Source: JAGVPT01 sp035500675
GTDB taxonomy: Bacteria; Bacteroidota; Ignavibacteria; UBA10030; UBA8401
Length of the DNA stretch: 29,205 nucleotides
Assembly (NCBI GenBank): GCA_035500675.1
Contig: DATJXA010000094.1
Span: 1 to 29,205, forward strand
Direction: 5' to 3'
Positions within the stretch are counted from its first letter, which is position 1, and each line of letters begins with the position of its first letter. Below are positions 24,782 to 29,205 of the stretch, piece by piece. Position numbers and translations under genes: made by a program. Below the pieces are notes generated by a model. It was not told where the DNA came from and did no database searches. It saw only the letters and a list, made by a program, of their open reading frames with translations.

Positions 24782-24893
24782 CGTTCGTAGTTCGGCGTTC
24801 AGGGTTCGGCGTTCGTGGTTCTTCGTTCGGGGTGCGTCGTTATGGCTTCTTAGCCCTAAAACAGCCAACTAAGAACGCCGAACGAAGAACTGA
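24782..24893. repeat. Heptamer array pair (CGTTCGG/GAACNNN type) downstream of the SRP RNA
   Basis: Left arm 24782-24844 is nine 7-base units such as CGTTCGT, AGTTCGG and GGTTCTT. Right arm 24866-24893 is four units including GAACGCC, GAACGAA and GAACTGA, reverse-complementary in consensus. The right arm ends immediately before the A-tract that serves as SRP RNA terminator on the other strand. Confidence 0.85.
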
Positions 24894-24894
24894 C

Positions 24895-24910
24895 AAAAAA
24901 AGGTCAAGCT
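24895..24910 (-). terminator. Intrinsic terminator of the SRP RNA gene
   Basis: On the minus strand the closing stem of the SRP RNA (AGCTTGACCT) is followed at once by seven T residues (24895-24901 are all A on the plus strand). The RNA's own end-to-end stem plus the U-run makes a standard Rho-independent terminator. Confidence 0.7.
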
Positions 24911-24997
24911 TACTGTATCACACTTTCGGTAGCGGGCCGTTGCTTCCTTCCGGACCTGGCGGGGTTGGGCGACTTACGGTTGTACAGGGCTTGACCT
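24901..24997 (-). ncRNA. ffs: Signal recognition particle RNA (4.5S type)
   Basis: RNA scaffold of the bacterial SRP, bound by Ffh to target membrane proteins. The minus strand carries the universally conserved domain IV loop region, CAGGTCCGGAAGGAAGCA, around 24938-24958. Nine bases at the two ends (AGGTCAAGC and GCTTGACCT) pair to form the terminal stem of the long hairpin. At about 97 nt it is the short form found in most Gram-negative bacteria. A T-run follows the 3' end. The end points are set by the terminal stem and may be off by a few bases. Confidence 0.95.
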
Positions 24998-25003
24998 AAA
25001 GAC

Positions 25004-25084
25004 AATTAATAATGAAGAATGAAAAATTAGTTTTTACGCACCGGCTCTTCTAATTATTAATTCTTCATTATTAATTATTCATTG
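25004..25084. repeat. Heptamer array pair (AATTAAT type) between SRP RNA and tRNA-Ala
   Basis: Left arm 25004-25030 has AATTAAT, AATGAAG, AATGAAA and a partial unit. Right arm 25050-25084 has CTAATTA, TTAATTC, TTCATTA, TTAATTA and TTCATTG. The arms are inverted copies of each other with a loop of about 19 bases. It is the first of three related arrays in the RNA island. Confidence 0.85.
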
Positions 25085-25091
25085 CTTTTTG

Positions 25092-25164
25092 TGGAGCTGA
25101 TCGGGATCGAACCGACGACCTATTCGTTGCGAACGAATCGCTCTCCCAACTGAGCTACAGCCCC
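25092..25164 (-). tRNA. tRNA-Ala, anticodon CGC
   Basis: A complete 73-base cloverleaf on the minus strand: 7-bp acceptor stem, D arm (GCTC...GAGC), 5-bp anticodon stem ATTCG/CGAAT with loop TTCGCAA, 5-base variable loop and T arm GTCGG/CCGAT with loop TTCGATC. The third acceptor pair is G-U (G3:U70), the main identity element for alanine, in agreement with anticodon CGC reading GCG. The CCA end is not encoded, so a CCA-adding enzyme is needed. Flanked by heptamer arrays on both sides. Confidence 0.95.
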
Positions 25165-25174
25165 GGGTGAAGAC

Positions 25175-25233
25175 AATTAATAATGAATAATTAATAATTA
25201 AGAGCATTAATTCTTCACTCTTAATTATTCATT
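25175..25233. repeat. Heptamer array pair (AATTAAT type), four units per arm
   Basis: Left arm 25175-25202 has four 7-base units (AATTAAT, AATGAAT, AATTAAT, AATTAAG). Right arm 25206-25233 has four (ATTAATT, CTTCACT, CTTAATT, ATTCATT). Only 3 bases separate the arms, so this is nearly a perfect hairpin. It lies between tRNA-Ala and the first damaged tRNA copy. Confidence 0.9.
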
Positions 25234-25239
25234 GCTTTT

Positions 25240-25299
25240 CCGACGACCTATCCCGACTTGTCGGGACGAATCGCTCTCCCAACTGAGCTACAGCCCCGA
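25240..25299 (-). pseudogene. Truncated tRNA-Ala copy with palindromic anticodon arm (copy 1)
   Basis: On the minus strand this matches the intact tRNA-Ala from the 5' end through the D arm and the start of the anticodon stem. The anticodon region is then replaced by a palindrome, TCCCGACAAGTCGGGA. The match resumes in the variable loop and 5' side of the T stem (TAGGTCGTCGG), then jumps straight to the sequence that follows the real tRNA (AAAAGCAATG). The T loop, 3' T stem and 3' acceptor strand are missing, so it cannot fold as a tRNA or be charged. Confidence 0.85.
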
Positions 25300-25307
25300 G
25301 TGAAGGC

Positions 25308-25373
25308 AATTAATAATGAATAATTAATAATTAAGATCATTAATTCTTCATTCTTCATTCTTAATTATTCATT
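25308..25373. repeat. Heptamer array pair (AATTAAT type), right arm one unit longer
   Basis: The left arm 25308-25335 is identical in its four units to that at 25175-25202. The right arm 25339-25373 has five units: the same series as 25206-25233 but with CTTCATT present twice in place of a single CTTCACT. The length difference is exactly 7 bases. Confidence 0.9.
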
Positions 25374-25379
25374 GCTTTA

Positions 25380-25438
25380 TCCGGCGACCTATCCCGACTT
25401 GTCGGGACGAATCGCTCTCCCAACTGAGCTAGAGATCC
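25380..25438 (-). pseudogene. Truncated tRNA copy with palindromic anticodon arm (copy 2)
   Basis: It shares with copy 1 the D arm, the palindrome TCCCGACAAGTCGGGA and the TAGGTCG(C/T)CGG segment, and likewise lacks the T loop and 3' acceptor strand. Its first seven bases (GGATCTC) differ from the alanine acceptor strand, so the 5' end was altered or came from elsewhere. It is the first tRNA-like unit downstream of the candidate promoter at 25481-25509. Confidence 0.82.
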
Positions 25439-25480
25439 TTTACAGTCAACAATGAACAGTTAAGCTTAAGCATTTTCTTT

Positions 25481-25509
25481 AATATACAAAAGTCCGGTTT
25501 GGAAGGCAA
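25481..25509 (-). promoter_or_regulatory. Candidate sigma-70-type promoter for the RNA island
   Basis: Minus strand: TTGCCT (25504-25509), exactly 17 bases, TATATT (25481-25486). This matches the TTGACA/TATAAT consensus at 4 and 5 of 6 positions with ideal spacing. The predicted start is near 25474, about 35 bases before damaged tRNA copy 2. It could drive copy 2, copy 1, tRNA-Ala and the SRP RNA as one transcript ending at the T-run near 24895. Confidence 0.5.
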
Positions 25510-25514
25510 TATTT

Positions 25515-25660
25515 CGTTCTTAGTTTTCAGTTCGTAGTTCTTAGTTCGTTGTTCTTGGTTATTCCTGAGACGCATAAAACCAATGCTTAAAGCTACGAAC
25601 GAAGAACCACGAACTACGAACGAAGAACGACGAACTATGAACGAAGAACTACGAACTGAC
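25515..25660. repeat. Large heptamer array pair (GTTCNNN/GAACNNN) between divergent promoters
   Basis: Left arm 25515-25563 is seven units (CGTTCTT, AGTTCGT, AGTTCTT and relatives). Right arm 25591-25660 is ten units (AACGAAG three times, AACTACG twice and relatives), reverse-complementary to the left arm. It sits between a minus-strand promoter candidate and a plus-strand one. It shares its unit with the arrays at 3154-3209 and 24782-24893. Confidence 0.9.
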
Positions 25661-25676
25661 TACGAACGAAAAAAAG

Positions 25677-25705
25677 TTGAAGTTGGCCGATAATAATGGT
25701 ACAAT
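25677..25705 (+). promoter_or_regulatory. Candidate sigma-70-type promoter for the M16 gene pair
   Basis: TTGAAG (25677-25682), 17 bases, TACAAT (25700-25705): 4 and 5 of 6 consensus matches at ideal spacing. The predicted start near 25712 leaves a leader of about 80 bases before the GTG at 25794. It lies directly after the heptamer array. Confidence 0.5.
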
Positions 25706-25782
25706 TAACACGCTTTTATTGAAAGTTTTACCTCCATTTATTTACTTCTGTCCACAAAGAATCCACCCAAAGAAAATTTTTC

Positions 25783-25788
25783 AGGAGG
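25783..25788 (+). promoter_or_regulatory. Ribosome-binding site that fixes the first M16 start
   Basis: A perfect AGGAGG lies 5 bases before GTG 25794. It decides against the far upstream ATG at 25677, which overlaps the candidate promoter and would put 39 residues before the signal peptide. Confidence 0.85.
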
Positions 25789-25793
25789 ACATC

Positions 25794-27119
25794 GTGCTTA
25801 AAAGTCGATTTCTCAGCCTGCTCTTGACGCTCCTCGTCGGCAGCGCGCTCACGGCTCAGGTCAATATCAAGTTCACCGAATACGACCTGCCAAACGGGCT
25901 GCACGTGATTCTGCACGAAGACCACTCTGCCCCCGTTGTCTCGCAGGTCGTCGTCTATCATGTCGGCTCGAAGAACGAACAGCCGGACCGGACGGGGTTC
26001 GCTCATTTCTTCGAGCACCTCATGTTCGAAGGCTCTCCCAATATCCCGCGCGGAGGGTTCTTTAAGATGGTCCAGAACGCCGGCGGCGAGCTCAACGCGT
26101 TCACGAGCTTCGATAAAACTGTCTATTATATCACGGTTCCGTCCAACGAGCTTGCACTTGCTATGTGGATGGAATCCGAGCGGATGCTCCACCTCAAGAT
26201 CGACTCGATCGGGATCGAAACGCAGCGATCCGTCATCAAAGAAGAAAAAAGACAGAGCCTCGACAACAGGCCATACGGTTCGATCCTCGAACAAACATTC
26301 GCCCATGCGTACAAAGTCCATCCGTACCGTTGGGTGCCCATCGGCTCGTTCCAGTACATCGATAAGGCGACCTACGACGAGTTCTACCAATTCTATAAGT
26401 CGTTCTACCTCCCCAACAACGCGTGCCTCGTCATCGCCGGAGACATCGACACGACGAAAACCAAAGCGATGGTGGAAAAATATTACGGCGACATTCCGCG
26501 CGGAACGAAGCCGATCTACCGGCCGAACATTGTGGAGCCGCCGCAGACAGCGGAAGTGCGTGACACGGTGTACGACAACATCCAACTCCCCGCAATCATT
26601 GAGGCCTACCACATGCCCGCAGAAGGGACGAAAGACTACTATGCGCTCAGCATGCTGACGACACTCCTCTCGGGCGGCGAGAGTTCGCGATTGACAAAAC
26701 GCCTTGTCGATAAAGAGAAGGTGGCGCTCGAAGTGCAATCGATCCCCTTCGACCTCGAAGACCCCTCGTTGTTCCTCCTGTTCGGGATCGCCAACTTCGG
26801 CAAATCCCCCAAGGATATCGAGACAAGTATTTGGGATGAGATCGGAAAGCTCAAGACGACGCTCATTTCTGACAGCGAGCTGACGAAGATCCGCAACGAG
26901 GAAGAGACCGGCTTCATCGAGAAGAACTCGACGATGCAGGGAAAGGCGGTCGAGCTGGCGAATTATTACCTCTTCTTCGGCGACGCCAACCTCATCAATT
27001 CGGAGATCGATAAATTTTTGGCCGTGTCGAAAGAAGACCTTCAGCGCGTGGCGCAACAATACCTCACGGAGCAGAATCGTGTTGTTCTCTACTACTTGCC
27101 AAAATCAAAAGTTCAGTAG
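25794..27119 (+). CDS. Exported M16 family zinc protease (catalytic partner)
   Basis: A 441-residue processing-peptidase-like metalloprotease. With the GTG start it begins with a signal peptide (MLKSRFLSLLLTLLVGSALTAQ), so it acts outside the inner membrane. The inverted zinc motif HFFEH is at 71-75, and the third ligand fits the glutamate at 151 in VIKEEKRQ, 75 residues on, as in the family. GGELNAFTSFDKTVYY is the usual strand after the zinc helix. The second half (YHMPAEGTKDYYALSMLTTLLSGGESSRL) is the non-catalytic M16 repeat. The next gene encodes an M16 protein without the zinc site, starting 18 bases after this stop. Such pairs usually form a heterodimer, the catalytic chain cutting and the other gripping the substrate. 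Substrate unknown. Confidence 0.93.
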   Translation: MLKSRFLSLLLTLLVGSALTAQVNIKFTEYDLPNGLHVILHEDHSAPVVSQVVVYHVGSKNEQPDRTGFAHFFEHLMFEGSPNIPRGGFFKMVQNAGGELNAFTSFDKTVYYITVPSNELALAMWMESERMLHLKIDSIGIETQRSVIKEEKRQSLDNRPYGSILEQTFAHAYKVHPYRWVPIGSFQYIDKATYDEFYQFYKSFYLPNNACLVIAGDIDTTKTKAMVEKYYGDIPRGTKPIYRPNIVEPPQTAEVRDTVYDNIQLPAIIEAYHMPAEGTKDYYALSMLTTLLSGGESSRLTKRLVDKEKVALEVQSIPFDLEDPSLFLLFGIANFGKSPKDIETSIWDEIGKLKTTLISDSELTKIRNEEETGFIEKNSTMQGKAVELANYYLFFGDANLINSEIDKFLAVSKEDLQRVAQQYLTEQNRVVLYYLPKSKVQ

Positions 27120-27137
27120 ACCCAAGGAGCAATGACA

Positions 27138-29205
27138 ATGAAAAAGATTTCAGCAGCCTTACTCGCCTTCTCACTCGTCGCCGTCGTTATCGCGCACGCG
27201 CAGCTCGACCGCAGCATCATCCCCGGACCGGGGCCCGCTCCAGCAGTCGCGTTCCCCGATTACGACCTGCTGACGACGCCGAACGGCATCCGCGTCATCA
27301 TCGTGAAAAATTCCGAGCTTCCGACCATCAGCATCCGGCTCCTCATCGACCGGAAGCCGGTGCTGGAGAAAGACGACGCCGGATGTCTCGACATCGCCGG
27401 GCAATTGTTGCGCACCGGAACGACGACACGCACGAAAGACCAGCTTGACGACGCCATCGACCTTATCGGCGGGGACCTCGGCTCCGGCGGCACGAGCGTC
27501 TATGCTTCGGGCCTCTCGAAGTACACGGAAACGCTGTTCGAGCTGATGTCCGACATCACGCTCCATCCTTCCTTCCCCCAGGACCAGCTCGATAAAATTA
27601 TTACGCAAACGAAGTCCGAACTGCAGTACAGGAAGGCCGACCCGAACATGATTGTCGACGTCGTCCGTAAAAAAATTCTTTACGGCGCTGACCATCCGTA
27701 CGGAGAAGTTGAAACGGAAGAGACCGTCGGCAAGATAACTCGGGACAAATGTATCGCGGCCTACAACGCGTATTTCAGGCCGAACGCCGCTATCATCGCG
27801 GTGGTGGGCGATGCGAACAAGGATAGCATCATGGCGATGGTGAATAAATATTTCGGAGGATGGCAAACCGGCTCGATCCCCTCGTCGACCTTCCCGACTC
27901 CCCCTTCACTCGACAGCACGCGCGTCGCGTTTGTCGACCGCCCAAGCTCCGTCCAATCTGTGCTCAGAGTGACGGAAACTGTCGAACTGCCGCGCACCTC
28001 TCCGGACGTCATGCCGGTGCAGGTGATGAACACCATCCTCGGAGGAGGCGCGTTCCGGCTCTTCGTCAACCTGCGTGAAAAGCATGCGTACACCTACGGA
28101 GCGTACAGCTCCATCGGTCCGGACGAGCTGATCGGTTCGTTCACCGCTTCCGCTTCGACGAAAAATATGGTGACCGACAGCGCGCTGACGCAGATCTTCT
28201 ACGAATTGAATAGGATCCGGAACGAAAAGGTGGATTCGGCCGAACTCCAGATGGCCAAAAATTACTTGAGCGGGTCTTTTGTCCGGAGTTTGGAAGAGGC
28301 AAACACCGTTGCCGAAGATGCGATCAACATCGAACGCTACCATCTTCCCAAAGATTATTTCAAGACCTACCTGAAGCGGCTCGACGCCGTCACGGCGGAC
28401 GACGTCCAGCGCGTCGCGAAACAATACATCCAGCCCGACAGAATGCTCGTCGCAGTCATCGGGTCGGCAAAGGATGTCGAGTCGACGCTCACGCAGTTCG
28501 GACCGCTCGACGTGTATGATGAGGACGGCAACAAGGTCGTCGAAAAAGCGGAACCACCCATTACGATCACGGCCGACGAAATTTTTGCCAAATTTCTGGA
28601 GAAGACCGGCGGGATAAAAAAAATCAAGGCGATGAAAGACAAGACCATCGAAATGTCCGGCAAGGTGCGGAACGTAGAGATGAAAATCACCATCGTCCAG
28701 AAAGCGCCGAACAAATTCTACGCCAAGACCGAGATGATCGGGATGTTCAAGCAAGAGCAGGGTTTCGACGGCAAAAAAGGATGGACCGTTTCGCCTCAGG
28801 GTATGTCTGACATTACCGGAGAGCAATTGGACGAGCTGAAGTTCCAATCGGCTTTCGATTTCTACGGGCAGTATAAAAAGCTCGGGCTCACGGCAAAGGT
28901 CACCGGAATCAAGACGATCAAGGGAAAAGAATGCTACGAAGTGAGTTTCTCGGGACCCGCCGGAAAGTCGATGAAACAATATTTCGGCGTGGACGACTTT
29001 TTGAAATTCCGCGACGTCAAAACGATGAATACTCCTAACGGTCCGGTCGATCAGACGAGCGACTACTTCGACTACAAAAACTGGGGCGGCGGTTTTCTCG
29101 CTCCGACTCGCGTCGAACAGGGCGTCATGGGCCAGTCGTTCGACTTCACGATCGACAAGTTTGCCGTGAATACCGGGGTGAAGGACGGGGTGTTTAAGAG
29201 GCCGC
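27138..29205 (+). CDS. Exported M16-like protein without zinc site, with LolA-like C-terminal part (partial)
   Basis: Second chain of the M16 pair; 689 residues are visible and the frame is still open at the right edge. ATG 27138 has AAGGAG 8 bases upstream and starts a signal peptide (MKKISAALLAFSLVAVVIAHAQ); an ATG at 27132 is too close to that site. Where the partner has HFFEH, this protein has DIAGQ (85-89), so it cannot bind catalytic zinc. The conserved FRLFVNLREKHAYTYGAYS segment (about 303-321), which contacts substrate in M16B proteins, is intact. After about residue 480 a different region follows (KTGGIKKIKAMKDKTI, KAPNKFYAKTEM, QGFDGKKGWTVSP). Its style matches LolA-type lipoprotein-handling folds, a fusion that suggests work on lipoproteins or outer-membrane cargo; that is inference. 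Confidence 0.9.
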   Translation, partial: MKKISAALLAFSLVAVVIAHAQLDRSIIPGPGPAPAVAFPDYDLLTTPNGIRVIIVKNSELPTISIRLLIDRKPVLEKDDAGCLDIAGQLLRTGTTTRTKDQLDDAIDLIGGDLGSGGTSVYASGLSKYTETLFELMSDITLHPSFPQDQLDKIITQTKSELQYRKADPNMIVDVVRKKILYGADHPYGEVETEETVGKITRDKCIAAYNAYFRPNAAIIAVVGDANKDSIMAMVNKYFGGWQTGSIPSSTFPTPPSLDSTRVAFVDRPSSVQSVLRVTETVELPRTSPDVMPVQVMNTILGGGAFRLFVNLREKHAYTYGAYSSIGPDELIGSFTASASTKNMVTDSALTQIFYELNRIRNEKVDSAELQMAKNYLSGSFVRSLEEANTVAEDAINIERYHLPKDYFKTYLKRLDAVTADDVQRVAKQYIQPDRMLVAVIGSAKDVESTLTQFGPLDVYDEDGNKVVEKAEPPITITADEIFAKFLEKTGGIKKIKAMKDKTIEMSGKVRNVEMKITIVQKAPNKFYAKTEMIGMFKQEQGFDGKKGWTVSPQGMSDITGEQLDELKFQSAFDFYGQYKKLGLTAKVTGIKTIKGKECYEVSFSGPAGKSMKQYFGVDDFLKFRDVKTMNTPNGPVDQTSDYFDYKNWGGGFLAPTRVEQGVMGQSFDFTIDKFAVNTGVKDGVFKRP

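Noticed and set aside
25240..25299. Intron-containing or split tRNA
   Set aside because: The palindrome replaces the anticodon loop, and the 3' T arm and acceptor strand are absent downstream, so removing the insert would not restore a tRNA.
25004..25660. CRISPR array
   Set aside because: Repeats are 7 bases, degenerate and contiguous without spacers, and no cas gene is present.
25728..27059. A 443-codon minus-strand open frame opposite the first M16 gene
   Set aside because: It mirrors the strongly coding M16 gene, is rich in Arg, Asp and His as typical for antisense frames, and has no ribosome-binding site or recognisable motif.

Overview
The window looks like a chromosomal piece of a Gram-negative, LPS-making bacterium with roughly half G+C. 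Gene content (Lpt, Kdo, LolA, an OstA-like protein, an outer-membrane barrel, AQ-type signal peptide ends, an M16 pair) suggests the Bacteroidota/Chlorobiota/Ignavibacteriota (FCB) group. That placement is an inference; no phylogenetic marker was tested. No phage, insertion sequence, integrase or CRISPR array is visible.

Layout. From 24468 down to 1 all protein genes are on the minus strand. Read in transcription direction they are: rng (RNase G), a transaldolase, gcvT, a comB-like gene, ftsK, lolA, a flippase-like membrane protein, a two-domain oxidoreductase, an outer-membrane barrel, a secreted cyclophilin, holA, a DUF92 membrane protein and a secreted glycoside-hydrolase-like protein. Then comes a tight envelope operon: kdsA, an unknown gene, kdsD, lptC, an ostA-like gene and lptB, with 4-base overlaps at three junctions. 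It makes Kdo precursor and the LPS export machinery. Last are three aromatic amino acid genes: aroF, tyrA and a partial aspC-type aminotransferase. At 24.9-25.5 kb there is an RNA island on the minus strand: the 4.5S SRP RNA, tRNA-Ala(CGC) and two damaged tRNA copies. From 25.8 kb to the right edge two M16-family genes run on the plus strand: an active-site-bearing protease, then a partner without the zinc site.

Most unusual feature. Many gaps are filled by short arrays whose period is exactly 7 bases. The heptamer differs between gaps (GAACNNN, AATTNNN, a CAAAG-rich type, AGTANGG), but most arrays come as two inverted arms, so each gap would fold into a long imperfect hairpin. Arms begin 0-23 bases after a stop codon and end 9-30 bases before the next start. 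One array of the same type lies inside the ftsK reading frame, in the linker. Two neighbouring arrays in the RNA island differ by exactly one 7-base unit, which is direct evidence of unit gain or loss. These resemble in style the heptanucleotide STRR repeats described in filamentous cyanobacteria, but I know of no description for this group.
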